This document shows, piece after piece, positions 49,547-59,668 of a stretch of DNA of 64,000 nucleotides. Every line of letters starts with the position of its first letter. Position 1 is the first letter of the stretch. The position numbers were made by a program, and so were the translations under genes. The notes under the pieces were generated by a model, which searched no databases, was not told the origin of the DNA, and saw only the letters and a program-made list of their open reading frames with translations. Origin of the DNA: Arabidopsis thaliana (lineage: Eukaryota > Streptophyta > Magnoliopsida > Brassicales > Brassicaceae); NCBI RefSeq assembly GCF_000001735.4, contig NC_003074.8:6324101-6388100 (forward strand), in the 5' to 3' direction.

Positions 49547-50950
49547 GAACAAGGGACGTAATGAGGGCTCGTGTCATGAACCCGTAACAAGACCCTCTCG
49601 AGCCTCACCAGTGACATTGGTGACACGAAGCACAGCCTGTGCACTAAGAGGTGAGAGGTTTGATTGGCAGAAGATTGGCCAAGTGGCTGCCTCTGGATTC
49701 TCCTCCTCGGGTTCGACAGGAGTAGTTTTCTTATACACTGTCTCAAGTTCCAGGAAGACTGTCCGTGCAGCCTCCTGAGATTCTGGGAGTTGGTCTCAAT
49801 TCCATATTCTCTCATGCCTTCAATGCCCTGATGATAACCATAGCCAAAGAAAGGTGATGTTGGTGGGAACATACACTGGATCCAAATGGTTGTCATGTTG
49901 ATGACATGACAAATCCAAAACAAAAGAACAAGACTGGTTTTATGATAACGAGTGAAGTTTGATTTACCAGTCGGGGAACACATCCGGAGAAGCACGCAGA
50001 TGCTTTTGCGCGGATCCGAGGACTCTTATTCTTGAGACAAGGTCGAAGCTTTGGCAACAGCAAGGCAGGAGAAACATGTGTAGTCATTGCTACTAATGCT
50101 CTTTCCGCTGCTTCACAAACAAATCGCTTGTCTTGGGAAGATTTAAGGAGGAGTTGAGTAAGCTGTAAGAAAGGATTTCGGAATTTCTATTATAGTAAAC
50201 ACAAATATCTGCTATTTGAGGAGAATTCCAAGAGTAGCTGCAAAAGATGATTTACCAGGCGATCCAATTGATCGAATATATGGTCATTATATGAGCTGAA
50301 GATGTCTTCAGATGTCATACATGCGGTTTTACTTACAGCACTTCTTGGGTTCTTCAATGATTTCACGACAAACAGGATCACTTTCTCCCTGTAAAGTCTG
50401 ACAGCGTGAGACTAGAAAATTCTCTCGACGTGTAACTCAATCTACTTTAACTGGTCATTCTCACGAGCACAGAGAAAACGACTTACAGCAAATGCAGCAT
50501 TTCTTCCTTGTGGAAAATGGAAAGACGACGAACGGTCAAGTGACTGGAATATTAAACAAAGAATTTCCAAAATGGTATTAGGTAATGTCCAAACTCCAAA
50601 CAGATGAATATAACTGCAAATTTGCAAGGCAGCATTACAAATGAGAAGTCACAGTAAAGCATAGTATAATACCAGGAAAGAACAATTGATACCTTGAGAA
50701 CTGCATCAACTTCAGCTACATTGTTCAAGTCTTTGGATTTGATATACTCAAGTTCTACGATAACTCTTTCTGCCTCAGGTTTCTCTATCTCATCGCCTGT
50801 AGGATGATTGTGATCCAAGGGGACAGAGTTTTGTGGTGGTCTATCTTCAGCTTTTCCATTCATTTTGCCAGCACAAGGATTTTTTTTACAGTCAATATTC
50901 CTCTCAGAGACAGGAAGATTCTTCAAATCTTTTAAAGCCTTAGCAGCCAT
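49435..50950 (-). CDS. ARM/TOG-like repeat protein, probably a frameshifted gene copy
   Basis: Several minus-strand exons are visible. The first (50950-50693) encodes MAAKALKDLKNLPVSERN onward. 50543-50487 encodes SLDRSSSFHFPQGRNAAFA. Then come an exon ending DHIFDQLDRL (about 50300-50256) and one starting LTQLLLKSSQDKRFVCEAAE (about 50165-49970). The last exon begins GIEGMREYGIE. These make HEAT/TOG-type helices like CLASP N-terminal or armadillo proteins. In the last exon the family frame (QLPESQEAARTVFLELETVY, stop at 49574-49576) is out of phase by one base with GIEGMREYGIE. The in-phase frame instead runs into the flanking repeat and stops at 49435. It is therefore probably a damaged copy of a gene elsewhere. 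It corresponds to At3g18530 in memory. Confidence 0.6.
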
Positions 50951-51663
50951 GCGTAGAAGAGTTATCTGCCTGAAAAACAACAAAGAAGACACCAAGAAAA
51001 ACATCACTTGTGCCATCAGTTACAAGTTTAGATTGGAAATCAACGATAAAACAAACAAAAAGGCAGAATCTGATCAGAATAGAGAGAAAAAGCATTGGCA
51101 AAATTGGTGTATCTGCGATTACAAGGCGTTATATGCCTGAAAAGCAACAGAGAGACACCATTATAAGTACAAACAACATTTGTGCTATCAGATAAAACTT
51201 TAGTACGGAAATCAACTACAAAATAACAGAATACTAGAGACAAAATTAGGTAGGTAATTTCAAGCATAGGTATTACAGAGTACTAGAAACGAGAACCTTT
51301 GTCTGTGACTGCACGAGGATCTTCATAGATACAGCAATAATAGCAACATGTCCACATATATCTACATTCAGTCGGAGGGCGGGCATGAGACACAAACTCC
51401 CCCACCTCCCACTAAATCGATTGTCAAAGAAACGAAAGATTCAATAACGACAGATGATCCGGTTAGATCAATGTAGACATATCTCGGCAGAAACAAAGCA
51501 AATGCTCAAAGTCCAAAAGAGAATAGAAAAACCTTCAATAGAAAGAAATATTTGGCCACTAAACTCAATCCGTACATCAATGTAAAAGTTCAAGAGAGAC
51601 CAGTAAAAACCGAAGTGGTTATTACAACAAAATCAGACATAGAAGCAGTGATATACAACTATA
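50951..51663. other. Upstream of the ARM gene and 3' flank of the membrane-protein gene
   Basis: It contains an imperfect duplication with a period of about 166 bp: the segment starting GCCTGAAAAACAAC near 50968 resembles that starting GCCTGAAAAGCAAC near 51134. Each copy carries, on the minus strand, the same pyrimidine-AG sequence that serves as splice acceptor before the ARM gene's first exon. Upstream exons of the ARM gene may lie here but could not be fixed. Confidence 0.4.
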
Positions 51664-52584
51664 TCAAGAATCCACATGGGGGAACGAAACTGAAAGAAGG
51701 GGTTCGGGATGGGGATGGGGATGGGGATGGGGATGGGGATGGGGATGGGGATGGGGATGGGGATGGGGATGGGGATGGGGATGGGGATGGGGAAGGCGAT
51801 GGCGATGGCGACGGCGTTCTCGTTGTTTTTCTTCAAAATGATCAGCAGCCAAGCAGTTGGTTTTGATGATACACATGACAACCATGAAGAAACAGAGGCT
51901 ACCAGAAAGGGACATCCAAGAATCCTTCGCTACACAACCCAGAATAGCAGACATCGTCCCTAGAAATAGTATGAATGTGGTTCGGCTGGAATTTAAATCC
52001 TCGGCAGGAGAATGAAGTTGAACGATTGTAACCGCTCCTATTATAGACATAATCACCAGAAATGACACTTCCATCATCACATCAAAGTCCTCGATGCTGT
52101 AGGATATGCAATAAATGACAACCATTGTAGCTAGGTAGATCCCAAACCGTCCCTCAGCTCCTAGCCGATAACTCGGGACTGGAACATCGTTGCACAAGCA
52201 AATGAATAGCAAACCAATGTATGGAATGGTTGCAGCAGACAAGAAGACATACCTATAGTCATGAACACATACACACACATTATCAATACATATATATAAA
52301 CAAACAATAAAATCAATGAGACTAAATCGATAAACTCGAAAATTTCCTTACAGTAACTTGTGCAAGGTGCCAACGTTGCGGGTGTCAAACCATAGAACAA
52401 AGATGGACCCAACGAGAATGGTGATGACAACTGTGGTAGCGAATAAGTAAAAGGTGATCCGAGAGTAATTACTGGTCACTTCAGCAGTTACATTCTTCCA
52501 ATTTTGCTGAGCTCGCGAGTTCATGTCTTCCCCTGAAGGGCTCACGAGTTTTTCCATCACGCCTTCGCCTAGTTCCAAATCCAT
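51664..52584 (-). CDS. Multi-pass membrane protein with C-terminal Pro-His repeat
   Basis: Two exons (52584-52352 and 52252-51664) join in frame to give 273 residues. The first ATG is MDLELGEGVMEKLV. A soluble N-terminus is followed by about six hydrophobic segments (ITFYLFATTVVITILVGSIF, AATIPYIGLLFICLC, GIYLATMVVIYCISYSI, VSFLVIMSIIGAVTIVQL, TTFILFLGTMSAILGCVA, SLCFFMVVMCIIKTNC). The tail is basic (EEKQRERRRHRHR), then 14 Pro-His dipeptides and PEPLLSVSFPHVDS. I do not recognise the family. The upstream leader carries a probable intron (donor near 52842, acceptor near 52614). The His-rich tail could bind metal or could simply be a by-product of the GGGGAT array. It lies between the two MSH2-promoter repeats. 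Confidence 0.65.
51706..51792. repeat. GGGGAT hexanucleotide array in coding sequence
   Basis: An almost perfect array of about 14 GGGGAT units on the plus strand, inside the last exon of the minus-strand membrane-protein gene, where it codes for Pro-His repeats. Variant units (GGCGAT, 51795-51806) trail it and encode the HRHR stretch. Tracts of GGGG at 6-base spacing could form G-quadruplexes on the template strand. Confidence 0.95.
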
Positions 52585-53268
52585 CACTCCTTCGGCTAGT
52601 TTCAAATCGCTAATTTAGTTATAAAAAAAAATTATTCGCATACAGATTCACATAATCAGTTCTAATCTCTAAGAAAATAGTCAGTGTTAAAAAGTGTTCT
52701 GCGTCTACGGAATCATTGGACTCTCCACAATATCTCCAAAAGAGGACAAGAGTAAAGAACAAGAAAACGAAATAGCTTAAAATTAACGTCAAATCCACAT
52801 TCATATACATACACTAAAGAAGGAAATCGGATCAATGGAGTACCTAAATGGAACACGGCGACGGGAGACAGTGACGGTGGCAGAGACGCCGAGAGAACAC
52901 GGAAAATTCAGAATCAGCGGTCGAACACGGCGACGGGAGACGGTGACGGTGGCAGAGACGACGAGAGAACACGGAAAATTCAGAATCAGCGGTGGATTAA
53001 GGCGAATTCGACGACGAGATCCAGATCGGCGACGGAGATAAGACTACGGAGAGTCGGCACTCGGCAACACAGATCGGTGAAAGAAAAAGGCGAAGAAGAG
53101 AAGCGGAACTTTTATAACCTAAGGACGGCACGAATTCTTATTCTTTCGATCTTGGAACAAAAGGTAGTTATGGAATGCTTGAATGACGATAATACCCTTC
53201 GTTTAGATAATTATCTTTGTCAATCGGGCTAACCCAATCCGACTGAGTCCGAAATCCGTAAAATCGAA
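52585..53268 (-). promoter_or_regulatory. Leader and native promoter of the Pro-His membrane-protein gene
   Basis: The minus strand reads as a pyrimidine-rich Arabidopsis-type leader between about 53060 and 52843, then a likely 5'-UTR intron to 52614. AGCCCGATTG and GATTGGGTTAGCCC (53224-53240) are site II-like. The region abuts repeat copy 2 at 53269. Confidence 0.4.
52851..52994. repeat. 72-bp tandem duplication in the 5' leader
   Basis: GAACACGGCGACGGGAGAC plus the following bases occurs at 52851 and again at 52923. The two 72-bp units differ at about two positions (ACAGTGACGG/ACGGTGACGG and GACGCC/GACGAC). Confidence 0.9.
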
Positions 53269-54501
53269 AGATAGAGAAAGCTAAATCCTTCACCTACCTT
53301 CTGCAACTACGGTGCAAATGTTCTTCTTTCGTGGTTTTTCAGTGGAACTGGAATCGAAAGCGACTAGAAGAAATTTATGGTGTCGAATTTGGCGGGAAAG
53401 CGGATTGGCGGCAACCGGCGGCGCGTGTATTAACGTTCTTTGAGACCAGGCGTGCAATGTTTCAATGTTTGGTCTATAAAATATCAAGGCCCATTAAATC
53501 TCATATTGGGCTTACTGGGCTAACGACACCTACCATTTTGAGTGTGTTACAAATATATATATATACTTCTACTAAGGATTTCATTTCTTTGTAGTAACAT
53601 GATCAACGACCAAATTATTTGGACAATGATAGTTATTTTTCACTTTATTATTTAGATAATATTATTCCTGTTTATAAATTAAATTGGAAAACTTTGGACA
53701 AAGGGAAGTGGAAGGTTTTGTACTATAAAGCACTAAATTGCATATAGAGGACGATGATGGCCTTTGATGAGCCACAAAAGTCGTATGAACTTATCTTTAT
53801 GTCATTTATGGTTCCAAATAGTCAGGTTATATTCCCTTTTTCTCCTTTATATATTTATTGAATTGATCCCATATTTATCTTGAAATATTCTTCATGAATT
53901 TGGAATTGGATCACATTATAAGTTTTTGAAAATGGTGTTGACAGAAGATATTATTATCACATCATAGAGTTTTAAGGGTCCCCAGTTTCTTGTCATGATG
54001 ATATACCAAAAAACTTTATAGAGTACAGCCAACCTAACAAACCCATGATACACAACACAACCTTATCTATGTACATATATGTAGTCACACACGCACACAC
54101 AAATATATTGATTTCCCTATACATCCATAAATGTGTCTTTGTGTGATTGTGTTTGTGCAATTATAATTGTCAAAACCTATTTTGTTATATCTTTTTCCCA
54201 ATTCGACATTGTGTGACATCAAACTTTTAAGAACAATACTAAGCTCCAATAAGTACACGTTTGATAAATTATCAAATCCATCATCCAAAAGTAAACCATC
54301 CATCATTTCAAGGATTAGTCGACTATGAATTTGAGTATATGTTTTCTGAGCATGATCTGATTTTAATATTGTTATCTAATTTTTTTGAATTAATATACTT
54401 TTTGCCTTGGTACAGAAAACATTCCATATTTATTCTTAGGAGTAAACAGAATCACAACCCAATATGTATAGAAGTACTGGTCTCTAGATAACTTATATAA
54501 T
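53269..54501. repeat. Direct repeat copy 2 (second MSH2 promoter)
   Basis: A ~99% match to 48314-49546, including the E2F site (53388-53399) and the site II cluster (about 53486-53522). It lacks the MSH2 ATG; its left edge joins the leader region of the Pro-His membrane-protein gene through the shared sequence GAAAGATAGAG/GAAGATAGAG. Confidence 0.95.
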
Positions 54502-57495
54502 TAACCTTCCATTATGTCGATTGTTGAAGTGTTAAAATTCGATAAAAATCAAACTTTCCGTAAACCATATCAAGACATGACGTCTTTAGGATAATGCACC
54601 TATATACATTAAAAAAAAATGGCACAGAAATAAGATGTACGTTTATATGTACAACAACCTATTACATCATAAACCATATTTTAGTGGTGAAGCATGGAAC
54701 AACAAACTTAGTAACTTGGACATTATTTGAGTGTTGTCGAAGACTCGAAGCCATTTATAAAGGTTTTAAATGATTAAAAACAAAAAAAAACGAAAAAAAA
54801 AGAGCATCAAGATGTTACATCGTCAGGGAAAAGAACATCAATTTCTAAGTAAACTCGTAAAATTAAGGTTGAAATGCAGACATTGATAATGTAGGATTGG
54901 AAATATATTTTTTCAAAAAATAAGCAATTTATAATCATTTCATATATATATGAGAAGCTGAGCAATAAGAAAAAAAGACGTGAGAAAGACCATTAAAATA
55001 ATCAACTGGATAAAACTATTCAGTTATTAGATGACTGATATGAATAATAAGTTCTTCGTAAATGTGGAGTTCTAATAGTAGAAATTAAGTGAAGTATATG
55101 ACTTTGTTGCCCAAAAAAATGAAAAAAAAAACTAGTATATATATATGACTTTTATCCTCTTACATTTCGCACCATATAGTGGCTTCAAGTATTTTCCTTT
55201 TTCTGAAGTTTTTCCCACCAAGCTAAAACATCATTTTCTGAAGTTACAATATTGAATAAGGTATAATTTGAAGACAACAACGGTCGTATAGCTACTTACA
55301 CTTGGATATATGCATATATGTTTCTAATAAAACTTAGGCATTCTGTGTTTTCAATTGCTATTATATTTATATGATCAATATGAAGATGTGTTCATTTACT
55401 TTTATATATATAAACAATAATATGAAAATGTGGTGTTGTCAAATCTCCTTAACTTAAGCGTGAAAGTAGAAACATAGGCTATCTCTATCCCTAAACCTCA
55501 AAGAAGCTCTACATCAACTTGTTACTCATCCCATTAAGCTTGTCGCGATAATTTGTTCGATTCGCTAAGAAATAATATTTGATATAGAACCATTTCTCTT
55601 CATTCCTGTAAACGAAAGTGAGATAACCAACTTAAAATTTATGATGTATTTTACAAAAGGCGATTGTAATTGAATTATTAATAAAATCGTTTGAACCGAG
55701 ATAGTATGTTTAGACTAACGTTTTAATAAACGTTTCAAGCTGTTTAAAAAAAAAATTAGAGGATGATTTTCATAATTCTATTTCAGACTTATTAGTTGAA
55801 ATTTTGTGACTAATTGAAAAAAAAAATTGGTGACGCTTTATTCAGAAATTTTGTGGCGACATTTGAATTTCTAGTATACCTACACAAATTTGTAAAGTAG
55901 CAATCTTTTCTTTTCTTAGAGAATTATTATTTAATTTCGTTGTCGTCCAAACAAGAAAATTCTAGATTCGTTTTTTGTGATCTCGAGAATTTTAGGAAAA
56001 AAAAACTTTTTTTTTTGGGGGCAAATGAAAAAAAATAACTAAAATGAAGAATATGAAAAGGAAGAAAAGTCAATATTGAGTATGCCTGTGAAATTAAAAA
56101 AGTGGAGACAAACACATAATTTTCCAGACACATTTCCATGAAAGGAAATTGCGCGAATGAATGGTAATCTAAAAGAGCATTGACTCTCTTTGCTATATAT
56201 AGAAAATGATTCATTATCAACCTAAGAACCACACAAATACCAAAAGAAAAAAAAAGTTGACAACCCATTATACAAAGTAAAAATAAATTTTGTACTTTGA
56301 GAATGATGATAATGAGTGACTGAGATTTGTAACCAACAACTTTGGCAATAGATAGATAATATAACACATAATGAAAGCACTCAGGGCATCAATGCCAAAC
56401 TTTTGTAAGGAAAAAAAAAAAGATTGAAAGACTAACCAAAGATTGAAACTTAAATTTTGATTCTCACTAATAAACAACTTAAAATTGTTATTAAAAGAAA
56501 CAAACTCAAAATTGGTGATATGATATATGTTGTTGTCTTCTTCATGGGTTATTAGAAAGAAGAACTGAAAGCAACCTTAGAAGAAGCCAGCGAGTCCAAC
56601 CATTATAGTCATGTGGTCCTCCTGATAATTGCAGGCCTAGAGATAGAGAGAGAGGGAAGAGAGATAAAGAAGAAAGAGCATGGGATGTGGTGGATAATTA
56701 GGCGGAGAAGGCGGCATGTATAAATGGAAAGAGTGGATAACAATGGATGACCAAAATAGGAGTTTTTATTTACAATGATAGTGTTTCATCTTTGCACGTA
56801 ACTCCTAAGTTTGTACTTTACCTACGTGCATGTATATAGATGTGGATTAGTGACTTTTATCTCTTGTTAGTTATTTCTAAAAACATGCATCACATCACTT
56901 AACACAGCTGACAAGGTCAACATAACTACCTAATTAATAAACTCTTAACGACCGTTAACCGTATTAACTTCTAACTTCTAATATTGCTTTTAAGCGAAGA
57001 GATATTTCTAAAATATGTTTTTTTCACAAAAATACAAGGGAAAATAATGATACAAAAGCTTACAAGATAAGCACGAGAGAGAAAAGAGGTTCTCTTTTTA
57101 GCGAAAGCGACTTCTAAGTTATAACATAAGTATGAGAGAGTGTGTGTGTGAGAGAGAGAGTCAAAAGAAAATAAAAGATTGGTCGGTCATGCAATACTGA
57201 ACAGAGAGGCAAAGCTTTTTTCTTTTCTTCCTAAAATTATTGCAGCCTTCTTTTCTTAGGGCTTCACACAGCCACGTGCATTCCTCCAATTTGAAAATGA
57301 AACTTTGTATTTTAACTCTCCTATAGCAAAAAGATTATTTTCTCCATATCATGAAAATCAATGTCTTAGAGCTAGGAAGAAGGATTTTGTGATATGAGAC
57401 CAAAAATTCCAATCCGAGTTTTGATCTTGTTTTCAAGTTTTGTATCACAAATATGAAAACAAAGAGATGTTTTTTGTTTCTTTACATAAAAAAAA

Positions 57496-57546
57496 AGAAG
57501 AGAAATTCTTTTTTTTTTTTTTGGTAAAAGAAGAGAAGAGAAATTC
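57496..57546. mobile_element. Second poly-T micro-insertion with flanking direct repeat
   Basis: GAAGAGAAATTC occurs on both sides (about 57498 and 57535) of a poly-T tract followed by GGTAAAAGAA. The layout is the same as at 34909-34957. Confidence 0.45.
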
Positions 57547-59503
57547 GTCCAATGCGTTCGTCAGTTTTGCTATTTGAACTCAATTGGATTCCAATAAGTC
57601 TACGTAAGAAAAAGGAGCTACCCTTTTTTACTAATAATTTACAGAAGAGGATGTTGCATAACAATCAATTTAGAACAATCATCTATGTCTATACTTAATT
57701 TTGAGAAACATCCATGATGGATATAAATTGTTATAACAGTGTTTAAATTTATTTGATATTCTCAATAATATATATATATATATATATATTATAATATAAG
57801 AATTCATATTTTATACTTTAAAATACAATTAATAATATTTTACAACAATAAATAAATGTATTTAAACCTAAAAGTTGGCACAAGAAAATGGAATTAAAAA
57901 ATATTACTGATCTGTATGGTTTTCTTGAGGGATCGCCATGATTGATGATTCAGTTTTTACAACCCATTCAGTTCGATAGATTATCTAATATAAGATTTTT
58001 TTGTCAAATATTTTTTTTGATCTAGTATAAGTTTTTTATTTATGAAACAACAAATAAAAGATTTGGACTTAAGAATGGATAGAAGTTTTGGAATAACAAT
58101 ATTTGTGTCCTATGTATAAAAATTATTAGATAGAGATACAAAAATTGTTATCTGAACAAATGCAATATATCAATAGTTAGTGTACATATGAAGTCATAAG
58201 AATTACACCAAAATACTCTTTAAAAATATGAAAAAGTTGTTTATAGTGTTTTGAAAAATACCACCAAACAAAACTTTATAATTTTATTTGACCTTAGTTC
58301 TTTCTTACGGTGAAATGCAAATCAATATTTTATATATATTTTAATTATATATTCCTTGTTCCTATTTCCTTTAGACATAATCTAAAATCTTCTAACTTTT
58401 CTTCTATTAATCCTTTTCCAAATAAAGGCATAACTAATAATAAAATTTATCCTTAATTTTATCTCATATTTATTTCTATTCAACTTTTTATTTTGATCTT
58501 CTTAATATGCAAACATACATTTATATGTCTATTTTTGGGTGAAATTAAATCTCATTACCTTTTATTTCTTTCATTTAGTTATACCTTGATCTTTATCTAC
58601 TAAAAATATTAAAAAATATAATCAATGTGGAAAAATCTATCTAACTAAATTTTAAATGTCATTTCAATAATTTAAATAAAGATCTGTTTATTTAAAGTGA
58701 AATGTTAATGTAATTGGTAAATATATGTTCTGTCAAGAAACTGTAATATTAATTATTCTAGCTAAATCCTAAAGTTATAACATATATTCTATAGTAAATA
58801 CAGTGAAATATTTTATATTGAATTAACTATTTTTAGGCATCTTTTAGTGCATGCTATTAATTTTAAAGATATATACAATCTTTGATTAGTTGAAATATAG
58901 CTGTCAACAATTTAATATCTATCAAATAATTATACTGAGTTCTTATCTACATATTAGTAATGAACTATCTCAAAGAAATATAAGAACATAAACAAACACA
59001 AGGTCCTAATTATAGAAAAAAATCTTGATAATCAAATAAAACGAACATCTATTATCACATTTTCACAAAAAACAAAAACGAATATATTTTTATCATGCCG
59101 AAGCTAGGAATTAAGAAAAATATATAAACAAAATAAATGCTTTTTCAAAGGCTTATATGTTGTTCCTTCCCCCATAATGATCTCTTTGCCTCTCTCTCCA
59201 TATAGCTCTCCCTCTCTCTCTCTTTTTCTCTCTCTTTCTCTCCATTCTAGTTCATAGCACATAGACTCATTTAAGTACGTCGCCTGTGTTGTCTTTCTCA
59301 ACCATTAGTCCTTTGCTTCGATAAAGGTATTCTCTCTCTACACATTTAGACACACACATAGATTCTCTAGAACAAAGACATATTGTACTATCTGACTAAT
59401 CACTATTACTGCTCTTTTTTTTTCTTGATTTTGCAGGCTAAGGAAAAAAAGAAATCTCTCTTTCTAATTTTCTTGTTTTCATTTTGGTTGAGACTTGAGA
59501 TCA

Positions 59504-59527
59504 ATGTCTTCGTCATTGGAACAGTAA
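59504..59527 (+). other. Seven-codon upstream ORF in the BRC1 leader
   Basis: ATG at 59504 starts MSSSLEQ and stops at 59525-59527, 141 bases before the BRC1 ATG and after the probable 5'-UTR intron. It does not overlap BRC1. Whether ribosomes use it is unknown. Confidence 0.5.
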
Positions 59528-59668
59528 CCTTTCTCTTTGATTCAAACTTTCTTTCATTTTCTTCTCTTTTTTCTTGTGTGTCTGAAGAAGATTATAGTAC
59601 AAGTGTCATTCTCAAAATTTTGTCTTAGGGTTTTTTAATTTTGTTACTTCAAAAACCCCTAAAAAGGC

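Larger units (their letters stand above)
54502..59668. other. 5.2-kb gene-poor region with the BRC1 promoter
   Basis: AT-rich. It contains a plus-strand TATATATAG followed by leader-like sequence (56192-56260), a GC-richer minus-strand leader-like island (56560-56760), a GA microsatellite (57124-57161), a poly-T micro-insertion (57496-57546), a TA run (57768-57789) and the CT-rich BRC1 5' leader (59190-59245). A likely BRC1 5'-UTR intron runs from the GGTATTC donor near 59326 to the GCAG acceptor at about 59438. No coding ORF is convincing. Confidence 0.5.

Noticed and set aside
51552-51963. Plus-strand ORFs with Gly-Asp and Gly-Met repeats
   Set aside because: Readings of the GGGGAT array on the strand opposite the spliced membrane-protein gene; no splice or leader support.
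55927-56477. Minus-strand ORFs of 146 and 69 codons
   Set aside because: Very AT-rich, Phe/Leu-rich products with no domain, no splice logic and a non-ATG or weak start.
57768-57789. TA dinucleotide runs (also 62583-62611)
   Set aside because: Ordinary microsatellites, common in this genome; no special context.
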